DNA of 33,592 bases, taken from NCBI GenBank assembly GCA_903900705.1, contig CAIUOG010000031.1:1-33592 (forward strand), in the 5' to 3' direction. Numbering within the stretch: the first letter of the stretch is position 1; each line of letters opens with the position of its first letter. The DNA is from an uncultured Acidobacteriia bacterium. GTDB taxonomy: Bacteria; Acidobacteriota; Terriglobia; Bryobacterales; Bryobacteraceae. Below, piece by piece: positions 9,012-17,263 of the stretch. The notes under the pieces were generated by a model that made no database searches, was not told where the DNA came from, and worked only from the letters and a program-made list of their open reading frames with translations. A program made the translations under genes and the position numbers.

Positions 9012-12000
9012 TTAGAAGTAGAACTTGATCGCCAACTGTACGACTCTGTGACCCTGCTTCTCCGTGGTGGTACCGAACAAGGGCGTATTGACCTTGCCGG
9101 TGGTGCCGTCGAAGCCGAGATTCAGGTTGCCGCCGTTAAACGAATACAGCGGGTGATTGAGGAAGTTGTACCCGTTGAGACGGATCTGGATCTTCCTCTG
9201 TTCGCCAAGCTGGAAGTTCTTGAAGAGCCCCAGATCGGCGTTGAAGAAGGCCGGGCCGTAGATTGCGGGCAGCACACTGGGTCCGTTCTGTCCGACCTTG
9301 GTCGGAATGGCGAAACAGTTCGGGTTGATGTACTGATTCGCCGCCAGGCCGGACGAGGGGTTACAGGTCAGAATCGGGTTCAGCTGAATGTTCGTGGTAC
9401 CCAGAATCGAGGCGTTGCTGACGTTATACGTCGTCCCCGGAATGGTGTAACCGTTCAGATTCAGGCCGAAGTTCTGGCCCTGGAGGCCGGAGAGGTTCGG
9501 GCCGCTTTCCCACTGCAGAATGCCGGAAAGCTGCCAGCCATTGGCCGCATAGCCGAGAGCCTTGTTGCGCACCGGGTTCCCCAGCTCAGCCGAGTAGGCC
9601 ATGTTGAAGATGTGGGTGCGGTTGCTGGGCTGCACGCCGTAGTCGTTCCGCAGGTTGAACGAGTCGAGTGAAGGATTCACGATGCCCATCGACTTGCCGA
9701 ACGTGTAGTTCGCGTTGATGACATAGCGGCCCTTGGTGCGCAGATAGGTGACCTGCATGGCGTTGTAGTTGGAGTAGGTGCCGTTGGTGGCGAGACCGAG
9801 GTCGGAGAAGCCCTGCAGCGGACGGAAGTTGTTCGCCGTCAGACTGTTGGGGTCCACGCCGCCATTCTTCGACGACAGGAGCGACCCCACCGGAACCAGG
9901 TTGATGTTGCTGCCTGCACCGGAGGAGTAAGCAAGGTCGCGGCTGCGGTTGCCCACATAAGCGACTTCCATGAGGCCGGACCAGGGGACGCGCTGTGCCA
10001 CTGTGACGGAGTAGCTGTCCGTGTACGGCTGCTTGCTGTCCTTACTGTCGACCGCGGCGGGAGAAAGCGCCGCGCTTGCGAAGTTCAGCGAATCGAGTTG
10101 GCGAGCCAGCAGCGGTCCGCCGTTGAGACCCTGGTTGTTGCCGAGCGTGATGCTCTTCACCCCGGCAGCTACGTCCAGACCGCTGGTGAACTGCGCGGAG
10201 TGGTAGTAGAAGCGGCCCCAGCCGCCGCGGAGGACGGTGTTGCCGGTGCCGAAGACGTCGTATGCTCCACCCAGACGGGGCTGGTAGAAGGCCGACTTAC
10301 CGGGGAAGCCCGTCAGCGGGACGCTGGAATTGCGTTTGTTCCAGACGAAGCCGCAGTAATCGGTGGGCGCACAGGTGGACTTGTACTGGCTATAGTCGAA
10401 GATCGAATAGCCCGCGCCCGTTCTGTCGGTCCAGGGCGTAAAATGCGTGATGCGAATGCCGAGGTCGAGAGTCAGACGCTTGTTGACTTTCCAGGAATCC
10501 TGGACGAAGCCTTCCATCTGCCAGTAAGAGATGTCGTTGATGCGGTTGAACGACGTCTCGTTGTATTGGTCGAGGTTGCCCACCACCAGATCGGCGTATT
10601 CGTTGCCCAGAGTGTTCGAGTTGCCGCTCCAGACATTGAGGTTGCCGTTGGTATTGTTGTTGGCCGGCTGCGAGTTGCGGATCCATTCCCAGAAGATGCC
10701 GGCCTTCAGAGTGTGAGTTCCCCACACTTTGGAAACCGTATCGCTGAAGCTGGGCAGCCACTTATCGGCATAGAGACCCTGGCTTGCGCCGCCCGCTTCG
10801 AAGCCGCCCGGATTGAAGACGACCGAAGCTTCCTGGTTGGTCCAGCCGAGGCCGCCGAAGGACGGAATCTGTGAGACGCCATTCTTGTAGAGACCCTTAT
10901 AGTTGTAGCCAACGGTGGAGCGGCTCACTTTGCTCGGGTCCGCGAAGACGTTCGGGAAGCCGATGTAGGTGTAGCCGAAGACGAATTCGTTGGTGGTGGT
11001 GGGGCTGAAGACGTGGGTAACGGACGCCGTGATGGAGTCCGATTTGTTCTTGCCTTCGACCGGTGTGGGGTAGGGCACCTGATCGTTCTGACGCCACCAC
11101 AGGCCCACCGGGAACTGCTGGGTTTCGCGCTGCAGGTTGTAGCGGACGAACAGTTTAGTGCTGTCGCTGATGTTGTAGTCCATGCGGGACATCCACTGGA
11201 CGCTGTTCTGATTGAAGTTTTCCGCCTGCACGTAGTTGTAGCCGCCGTTGGAGTTCGGGTCGGCGTTGGGCTGCGGGTAGAGCTTCATCAGGGCCTGCAT
11301 GTTGGGATCGAGCACAGAGGTGGGAATGATCCCGCCCGGGTACTTGGCCATGTTGGCGGCGTTCAGCATGCCCGGAGGGCCACCGGATGCGGTGATGTTG
11401 CCTTCTTTCGCAACTTCAGCCGGTGAGAAGTTGCCGCCGATTTCGCCCGCGGTGGGAACCGTGGAACGAAGCAGGCCGGTATCGAGCACCTGATAGAAGT
11501 ACTCATAACCCGTGAAGAAGAATAACTTGTCGCGGTTGCGGTTGAACTTCGTGCCGGGGATCAGGACCGGACCACCCAGCGTGCCGCCCGGATAGTAATA
11601 CTTGTTCTGCGGAGCGCTCTGGCCGTTCTTGTTGAAGAGCCAGTCGTTCGCGTTCAGAGCATAGTTGCGGGCGTAGAAGAAGCCGGAGCCGTGGAAGTCT
11701 TTGCCGCCGGCCTTGGCCACCGAGCTGATTACCGCGGGACCCTTCTGGTTCTCAGCGCTGAAGTTGGAGGTCAGCACCTTGAATTCGGAAATCATGTCGG
11801 AGTTGGGGTTGACTGGCGTTGCACAGTTACAGCCCGGATCGGAAACGTGCGCGCCGTCCGCCGTGATGTCGAGCGAGTTGCCCGGCAGACCGTTGTAGGA
11901 GTACGCGTTATTGAGTGGGCTCTGGCTGCCGCCGTCGCCGTTGCCGTTGATGCCGATAGTTTCACCCGTGAAGCTCGCCTTGTTGGACGTGCCGTTCTGG

Positions 12001-12497
12001 ATGCCAAAACCGGGCATGATCTTGATGAATTCGGCGGCGTTGCTGCCCACGGTAATGAAGTTCTGCAGTTCCTTGGTGGAAAGGGTGGAGGATTTCTCGC
12101 CCGAGTCCACCGGAGCCAGCGCATCGACAGCCGTGGAGACTTCGACCGTTTCGGTGGTGTTGCCGACCTTGAGAGTGACGTTAATATTACGCTTCTCGCC
12201 GCCGCCCAGCACGATTCCCGGAACCTTGGAGGTATCGAAGCCCTTGGCCGTGATGGCTAGTTCATATGTGCCCGGAGGCACGGAGGCGAAGGTGAAGTAA
12301 CCTTCGTTATTCGTTGTTGAATCGCGAAGCGAGCCGGAACCGGTGTCCTTCAGCTTCACACTTGCATTGGCTACCAGCGCCTGCGATGGATCCGAAACCA
12401 CGCCGGTGAGCGTGGCGAATATCGACTGTGCCGGCAGTTGCGTGGCCAGTAATGCGGACAGAGCGGCTCCGGCGAGGAGCCTCGTCCATCTTGTCAT
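9012..12497 (-). CDS. Oar-like TonB-dependent receptor with carboxypeptidase-regulatory-like N-terminal domain
   Basis: The 1161-residue outer-membrane protein has a signal peptide (MTRWTRLLAGAALSALLATQLPAQ), then a carboxypeptidase-regulatory/CnaB-like beta sandwich at about 28-115 (LTGVVSDPSQALVANASVKL, YFTFASVPPGTYELAI). A plug-like region follows (residues about 130-260, with EFKVLTSNFSAENQKGPAVIS), then a long beta-barrel rich in aromatic strands. It ends in VVQLAIKFYF, a C-terminal Phe signature of outer-membrane barrels. Acidobacteria carry many paralogues of this type, usually thought to import oligosaccharides or bind peptides; the substrate cannot be read from sequence. The start is ATG 12497, preceded by an AAAGGGGAAG Shine-Dalgarno about 7 nt upstream. 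The gene ends before the terminator at 8947-8984. It is divergently paired with the malectin membrane regulator, which suggests a regulatory link. Confidence 0.93.
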   Translation of the reverse strand: MTRWTRLLAGAALSALLATQLPAQSIFATLTGVVSDPSQALVANASVKLKDTGSGSLRDSTTNNEGYFTFASVPPGTYELAITAKGFDTSKVPGIVLGGGEKRNINVTLKVGNTTETVEVSTAVDALAPVDSGEKSSTLSTKELQNFITVGSNAAEFIKIMPGFGIQNGTSNKASFTGETIGINGNGDGGSQSPLNNAYSYNGLPGNSLDITADGAHVSDPGCNCATPVNPNSDMISEFKVLTSNFSAENQKGPAVISSVAKAGGKDFHGSGFFYARNYALNANDWLFNKNGQSAPQNKYYYPGGTLGGPVLIPGTKFNRNRDKLFFFTGYEYFYQVLDTGLLRSTVPTAGEIGGNFSPAEVAKEGNITASGGPPGMLNAANMAKYPGGIIPTSVLDPNMQALMKLYPQPNADPNSNGGYNYVQAENFNQNSVQWMSRMDYNISDSTKLFVRYNLQRETQQFPVGLWWRQNDQVPYPTPVEGKNKSDSITASVTHVFSPTTTNEFVFGYTYIGFPNVFADPSKVSRSTVGYNYKGLYKNGVSQIPSFGGLGWTNQEASVVFNPGGFEAGGASQGLYADKWLPSFSDTVSKVWGTHTLKAGIFWEWIRNSQPANNNTNGNLNVWSGNSNTLGNEYADLVVGNLDQYNETSFNRINDISYWQMEGFVQDSWKVNKRLTLDLGIRITHFTPWTDRTGAGYSIFDYSQYKSTCAPTDYCGFVWNKRNSSVPLTGFPGKSAFYQPRLGGAYDVFGTGNTVLRGGWGRFYYHSAQFTSGLDVAAGVKSITLGNNQGLNGGPLLARQLDSLNFASAALSPAAVDSKDSKQPYTDSYSVTVAQRVPWSGLMEVAYVGNRSRDLAYSSGAGSNINLVPVGSLLSSKNGGVDPNSLTANNFRPLQGFSDLGLATNGTYSNYNAMQVTYLRTKGRYVINANYTFGKSMGIVNPSLDSFNLRNDYGVQPSNRTHIFNMAYSAELGNPVRNKALGYAANGWQLSGILQWESGPNLSGLQGQNFGLNLNGYTIPGTTYNVSNASILGTTNIQLNPILTCNPSSGLAANQYINPNCFAIPTKVGQNGPSVLPAIYGPAFFNADLGLFKNFQLGEQRKIQIRLNGYNFLNHPLYSFNGGNLNLGFDGTTGKVNTPLFGTTTEKQGHRVVQLAIKFYF

Positions 12498-13075
12498 ATA
12501 CAGTCTTCCCCTTTGAAAAGTAAATTCCCCTGGATATCCGGACCGATTGCTCTATCCGGATAAGCTCAGCGAAGAGCATTGAGGAATAGTATTAAACCAC
12601 TAGTCCGGGGGGAAGGTTAATGCTGTTAACGGGTGAAGGTCACTGTCTTAACATGAGGGAACTGCTTTCTTATGAATGGATTAGGCTGTCTGTGCAGTAT
12701 GCCGATCGCATTTTGGCCTGGCCGCGTGAGGCTTCGCTTGGCCCGGCGGGTGGTACTGCCGGTACCATGGTGGTCCGCGCCGTTGCGGTTTTCGGGTGCC
12801 CCACTCTCATTCGACCTCCGCCCACCGGATTGAATCGTTATAGAGCCTGAGTGGCTTGCCGGGGCCAAATGGATCGAGTCAGGCAGAACGCGTTAACCTC
12901 TTTATTGTTCCTTTTCGGGCGTCTGGTCAGCGCCGATAAAGTTTTTAGAATCAATGGGAAGTTTGGAACGTTAAGGTGATTTGTCTTGGGGTTAATTTTC
13001 CCGGCGGCGTTTCTTAACGTCCGATTTGCCCATGTTGTTATTCAAATGATACACTTCTAGCCGGTTGCCATCCCA
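12498..13075. other. Divergent intergenic region between TonB receptor and malectin regulator (578 bp)
   Basis: No convincing gene is present; short frames here lack a start signal and recognisable protein features. The region is richer in AT patches than its flanks and has TTAA at eight places between 12592 and 13017, several inside GTTAAC or CTTAAC. A pair of TATCCGGA repeats lies near the receptor start. It must carry the promoters for both flanking genes. A weak sigma70-like pair for the plus-strand gene is TTGCCC at 13026-13031 and GATACA at 13048-13053. Confidence 0.6.
12532..12562. repeat. Direct TATCCGGA repeats with overlapping palindromes upstream of the TonB receptor
   Basis: TATCCGGA occurs at 12535-12542 and 12553-12560, 18 bp apart. 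The first copy overlaps the palindrome GGATATCC (12532-12539) and the second lies in the palindrome TATCCGGATA (12553-12562). The spacing is not far from two helical turns. The location, 35-65 bp before the receptor start codon, would suit an operator, but no regulator is known. Confidence 0.4.
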
Positions 13076-14718
13076 GTGCAAACGATGCCACCGACAATAC
13101 TCTTTGAAAGAGAAAAGCAGGAACTCGAAGCAATCTGGTCGTCCGGGATTTTTTCCCGGGCAACCAATCAGGCGCTCCTGCTGAAGTATGTCTGCGCCAA
13201 ATACTTTGAGGGCGCGGCAGACGAAATCAAGGAATACAACATCGCGGTTGAGGCGCTGGGCAGGCCGGTCGAGTTCGACCAGAAGCGGGATGCCATCGTT
13301 CGGGTGGAAGCGCATGGTCTGCGGAAGCGGCTGCGGGAGTATTACGAAGGCGACGGCGCGGGGCACTCGGTTCACATTCTGATTCCATCGGGCCGCTACA
13401 CGCCCAGCTTTATATATAAGGATCAGGAAGCGGCTTTTCCGGGAGTTCCGGACGACGCCGCATCGGTGGCCAGCGCGGAATCGGGAAAGATCGGGCTGAG
13501 CGTGCTGCCTGCAGTTCCGGCTCCGGCTGTGGTGGAATCCGAGCCCGCTGCGGAATCCCTCAGTCTCGCCCTTCAGCCGGCGTCGACACAGTCGCCGGAT
13601 GTTCCGTCCGCCCCGTCCCGTCCCGTCCGGCTTTACGGATGGATGGGATTGTTGTTGCTTCTGGCCGGGTTGATCGCCGGCTACCTGGTGCTCCAGCGAA
13701 GGGGCTCAACGGAAAGTCCGGTCCAAACCGCCCCGCGTGTGGTTGCGCTGGATGATTCCGAGGATATCCGCATCATGGCGGGTACCGAACAGGGCGTCTA
13801 TGTCGACTCTTTCGGGCGGACGTGGCAAAGTGACCGGAACTATTCGGGCGGTTATGTGGCGGCCAACGCGAGGCCCCGGCCGATTCTGGGCACGCAGGAT
13901 TTCCGGCTATACCAAAACCGAAGAGAAGGCACTTTTCGTTATGATATTCCGTTAAAGCCGGGGCCGCACGAACTGCGTTTGTACTTTGCGGAAACAATGT
14001 TTGGCGAGAATAATCCCGCCGGCGGAGCGGAATCCACCCGGATTTTCGAGATTTCCATCAACGGCAGGAACGCTGTTTCGTCGTTCGACATCATCAGCGA
14101 CGCCGGACCGGGCGTCGCCGACGTGAAGGTGTTTAAGGACGTGACTGCGGCGGAGGATGGAAAGCTTCATCTGGAGTTTTCGCCCACCAACAACCCGGCC
14201 TTCATCAACGCCATCGAGATTCTGCCCGGGTTGCCTGGCAAGATGCGTCCGATCCGGCTCATCGCAAGGGAAAACGGAATCAAGGACAGCCAGGGCAGGT
14301 ACTGGGATCCTGACCGCTATGCGCGGAGCGGAAAGCCCGTGCCCCGACCGGATTCGAATGTCCCGAATGCCGACCCGGAACTGTTCCGCAGCGAGAGATT
14401 CGGGAATCTCAGCTATTCGATACCGGTGGTTCCGTCCGGTCGCTACACGGTAGTCCTCTATTTCTCGGAGAACTGGTTCGGACCGGGAATGCCTGGCGGT
14501 GGTGGGGCAGGCTCGCGGATTTTTGACATTCTGATTAATGGCGTTGCGGTCCGGCGCAAGTTCGATATCTTCCGGGAAGCGGGGGGGCCGGTCGGGCGGC
14601 GATTGTGTCCGTGAGCGGCGTGGAGCCGACTCACCAGGGCAAGATTGACATCTCAATGCCGCCGGCGGTCAATTATGCGTGCATCAATGCGGTGGAAATC
14701 CGGGACGAATCCCGATAG
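13076..14718 (+). CDS. Transmembrane one-component regulator candidate: DNA-binding-like N-terminus, TM helix, two malectin domains (frameshift at G7)
   Basis: Residues 1-115 match a winged-helix-like N-terminal domain common in Solibacter and some rhizobial cyclase/TPR proteins (LLLKYVCAKYFEG, EIKEYNIAVEALGRP, DAIVRVEAHGLRKRLREYYEG, IPSGRYTPSF). A Pro/Ala linker leads to one TM helix at about 184-205 (GWMGLLLLLAGLIAGYLVL). Two malectin-like carbohydrate-binding domains follow, about 222-388 (LRLYFAETMFG, RIFEISINGR, FINAIEILPG) and from 394. In frame 0 the second domain ends early at TGA 14612-14614 (512 aa). One base of back-slippage at GGGGGGG 14581-14587 restores it to TAG 14716-14718 with the expected ACINAVEI ending (547 aa). 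The start is GTG 13076 or ATG 13085; neither has a good Shine-Dalgarno. DNA binding is inferred. The gene is divergent from the TonB receptor. Confidence 0.8.
14581..14587 (+). other. G7 run at frameshift point (slippery-like G GGG GGG)
   Basis: In frame 0 the codons are GCG GGG GGG CCG, so the seven G form an X XXY YYZ heptamer. A minus-one slip reads GCC next and continues through a complete malectin C-terminus. An eighth G in the genome would give the same result. Loss of one G, a sequencing error, transcriptional slippage or programmed frameshifting all fit. Confidence 0.75.
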
Positions 14719-14748
14719 GCCTGGGGCGAAGCGCTTCCGTTGTTCAGT

Positions 14749-17136
14749 TCAGTTTGCCAACGCCGCCTGAACCGCGCACAGCAGCGCATCCGGGGAGAAC
14801 GGTTTGGTGAGGCAGTCGGTGCGGACATCGATGCCGCCCTGCGGGGTCAGTGCGTCGTTCGCGAATCCCGACATATAAAGGAGTTTCATGGTCGGTCTTT
14901 CCCCGATCAGTTTCTCGGCCAGTTCGCAGCCACTCATTCCCGGCATAACAACGTCCGTCAGCAGCAGATCCAGTTTGCCAGAGTGGACTTTGGCGATTTC
15001 GAGCGCCTCCTCGCCCGAGGCGGCGAGCAGGACGGAATAGCCCCGGGATTGGAGAACCTCCGCACAGTACTGACGAACCACGTCCTGGTCTTCCGTGACA
15101 AGAATGGAGGCGGAGCCGGGATCTCCGGACGGTTTTACGAGTTCGGCTGAAGCCAACTCCGGTTTAAGGTCAACGGCGGGGAAGTAAATCCGGAACTCAG
15201 TCCCCGCGCCCGGTTTGCTCCGGACATCAATATGGCCTCCCGCCTGGTGAACGATGCCGTGAACCATGGCAAGCCCCAGGCCGGTACCATGGCCAATCTC
15301 CTTGGTCGTAAAAAAGGGCTCGAAGATCTTTTCGAGAACATCGGGGTTCATGCCTTGGCCGGTGTCGGCGACGGAGAGCAGAATGCAGGGACTGGGAATG
15401 CCCGCGGGCGCTTCAGCCAGATTCGACGTGCGAATCGTCAGGTCTCCAACGCCGGACATGGCGTCCCGGGCGTTGGAGGCGAGGTTCAGGAGCATCTGTT
15501 TCAACTGCCCGGCATCGGCGAGTATGGGCCGCAGGGAAGGTTCCAGCACGGTCGTGAGTGTGACGTTATCGCCAATCAGGCGCTGCATAATGCGGGAGAT
15601 ATCCTCAATTACAGCGTTGAGTAGCACACTTCCGGGGGCAACGATCTGCTTCCTGCTGAAGGTGAGCAGTTGATTGGTAATTTCGGCGGCCTGTTCGCCT
15701 GCCTTTGCCACTTGAACGACATGTTCGCGTGACGGGTGGCCTTCGAGATCGGCAAGAATCAGGGAACTGTAGCCGTTAATGACGGTGAGCAGGTTGTTGA
15801 AATCGTGTGCGACGCCACCGGCGAGCCGGCCGAGAGTCTCCATCTGCCGGGCGCTGCGGAGTCTGTCTTCCAGTTCAAGTTGCTTTTCCTCGGCACGGCG
15901 CCGTTCAGTCTGGTCGCGGAGAATTCCCATGGCGCCTGAGACCCGGCCATTCCCATCGAGCGCGGGAATCAGCCTGTATTCCACGAACATGCCGGAGGGA
16001 AGCCGGAGTTCCCCGATTGCCATCTCGCCGGTACCGATTACCCGCTTCACGCTATCGAGATGCTCCGGCGTGGAAAGAAGGCCGGACAGGGCAACATCGG
16101 TTTGACGCCATCCGCCATCGCGAAGCGGCGCCGTGGGAGCCCCGGTGCGATCCACGCTGTAGAGCGTGTCGGGCAGCAATCCCACCAGTCCCTTGTAGTA
16201 GGCCTCGCTTTGCCGCACGGCGGATTCCGCAGCCACGAGCCTGCGCTGTTGTCGGCGCGAGCGGAACAGGCTGACGCTGAGGATCAAAATGAGAACGGCA
16301 GCCGCGGCAACGGCCGACAGCATCCGCTCTTCCCTGCGCTCCGTGTTCAGATTGTCGATGGACTCCATGCTCAGGCCGGGGAAATAGCCCCATTGGTCCG
16401 AGAGACGGGCGAGGCTGCCGTCGCGGGTCATCACCTTGATCTCTTCGCGAATCTCGTCGGCGACGGGGCCGACCGGAAAGGTCGAAGCCACGCCGAGGCT
16501 GATGCGGGGAAGCGGAACGGAAATCGGACGCATTTCGCGCGGGCCGCCTTCAAACAGCAGGGCGGCGGCGTTGAACTGTTCGATAAACACGGCATCCGCC
16601 TTACCGTCGATCACGGAATGCCAGGCGTTCCGATAGGTGGTAGCCGTAACGGTCGTCGGGTCGGGTGCGACCCGCCGCAGAAGTGTCTTGTAAATCTCCA
16701 CGTTGGGAAGGCTGATGCGGGCGTGCGTGAGATCGGTCCAGGTTCTGTAGGGGCTGTCGGAGAGGACGAAAAAGCTGTATTCGGTGATCAGGAAGGGGTC
16801 GGTGATGTGGATGATCCGGCGGTGCTCGGGCGTGTCCACCATGCTGACCCAGAGGTCGGCCTCGCCGTTGATGAGGGCGGGAATGCCGGGAGTATTGGAG
16901 TGGACCCAGTTGAGCCGGATCCCTTTGCGCCGGGCGGCTTCCTTTACAATGCCCGCCGCAAGGCCGGAAGGTTTGTCCTGCTGATCCTGGTTCTTAAGAG
17001 GCTCAATGCGCCCAAAGCCCATCCGATAGGTGCGGGATCTGTCAATGGACGGATGGAGGCGCACCCAGACTATCAGGCAGGAGAGCAGGAGGGTGACTGC
17101 GAGAAGAAAGCCTTTCAGGAATCCAGATGACTTCAA
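14749..17136 (-). CDS. Hybrid sensor histidine kinase with periplasmic solute-binding (SBP family 3-like) sensor and C-terminal receiver
   Basis: About 795 residues from TTG 17136. Order: TM helix ([17 protein letters not shown]); periplasmic SBP-3-like domain ([52 protein letters not shown]); second TM ([20 protein letters not shown]); PAS region; HisKA with the phospho-His in [17 protein letters not shown]; HATPase with N-box [12 protein letters not shown] and G-boxes VADTGQGM and [10 protein letters not shown]; receiver domain with the phospho-Asp in [10 protein letters not shown]. No output domain follows the receiver, so a separate response regulator or phosphorelay partner is needed; none is in the window. 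The frame is open to a GTG at 17271, but that would overlap the ATG of the divergent S41 gene, so a start inside is preferred. It converges on the malectin gene with a 30-bp gap. Confidence 0.88.
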   Translation of the reverse strand: MKSSGFLKGFLLAVTLLLSCLIVWVRLHPSIDRSRTYRMGFGRIEPLKNQDQQDKPSGLAAGIVKEAARRKGIRLNWVHSNTPGIPALINGEADLWVSMVDTPEHRRIIHITDPFLITEYSFFVLSDSPYRTWTDLTHARISLPNVEIYKTLLRRVAPDPTTVTATTYRNAWHSVIDGKADAVFIEQFNAAALLFEGGPREMRPISVPLPRISLGVASTFPVGPVADEIREEIKVMTRDGSLARLSDQWGYFPGLSMESIDNLNTERREERMLSAVAAAAVLILILSVSLFRSRRQQRRLVAAESAVRQSEAYYKGLVGLLPDTLYSVDRTGAPTAPLRDGGWRQTDVALSGLLSTPEHLDSVKRVIGTGEMAIGELRLPSGMFVEYRLIPALDGNGRVSGAMGILRDQTERRRAEEKQLELEDRLRSARQMETLGRLAGGVAHDFNNLLTVINGYSSLILADLEGHPSREHVVQVAKAGEQAAEITNQLLTFSRKQIVAPGSVLLNAVIEDISRIMQRLIGDNVTLTTVLEPSLRPILADAGQLKQMLLNLASNARDAMSGVGDLTIRTSNLAEAPAGIPSPCILLSVADTGQGMNPDVLEKIFEPFFTTKEIGHGTGLGLAMVHGIVHQAGGHIDVRSKPGAGTEFRIYFPAVDLKPELASAELVKPSGDPGSASILVTEDQDVVRQYCAEVLQSRGYSVLLAASGEEALEIAKVHSGKLDLLLTDVVMPGMSGCELAEKLIGERPTMKLLYMSGFANDALTPQGGIDVRTDCLTKPFSPDALLCAVQAALAN

Positions 17137-17234
17137 GTAGTTGTACCACCATCCTCTACGGAGAGATATACGGGAAACGACAATTCTAACACTTGATTGG
17201 ACTTGCGGTGGCTCCGCGACTGCCTCGATCTGTC

Positions 17235-17255
17235 TATAATTTAAGGACCCAGGAG
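17235..17255 (+). promoter_or_regulatory. -10 box TATAAT and Shine-Dalgarno AGGAG for the S41 peptidase gene
   Basis: A perfect TATAAT is at 17235-17240, and AGGAG at 17251-17255 lies 8 nt before ATG 17264. No good -35 hexamer is found at the usual distance (17212-17217 reads CTCCGC). Because transcription would start near 17247, the leader would be very short. Confidence 0.55.
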
Positions 17256-17263
17256 CAATCCAA

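Noticed and set aside
12620-12850. 76-codon open frame in the intergenic region
   Set aside because: No ribosome-binding site, low complexity composition and no family; the region is better explained as a divergent regulatory spacer.
14701-14737. Short hairpins (CGGGA-CGAA-TCCCG and GAAGCGCTTC) between the malectin and kinase genes
   Set aside because: Stems are only 5 bp and no T-tract follows, so a terminator call is not supported.
16060-17130. 356-codon open frame on the plus strand
   Set aside because: Antisense to the histidine kinase sensor region; no start signal and no recognisable protein features.
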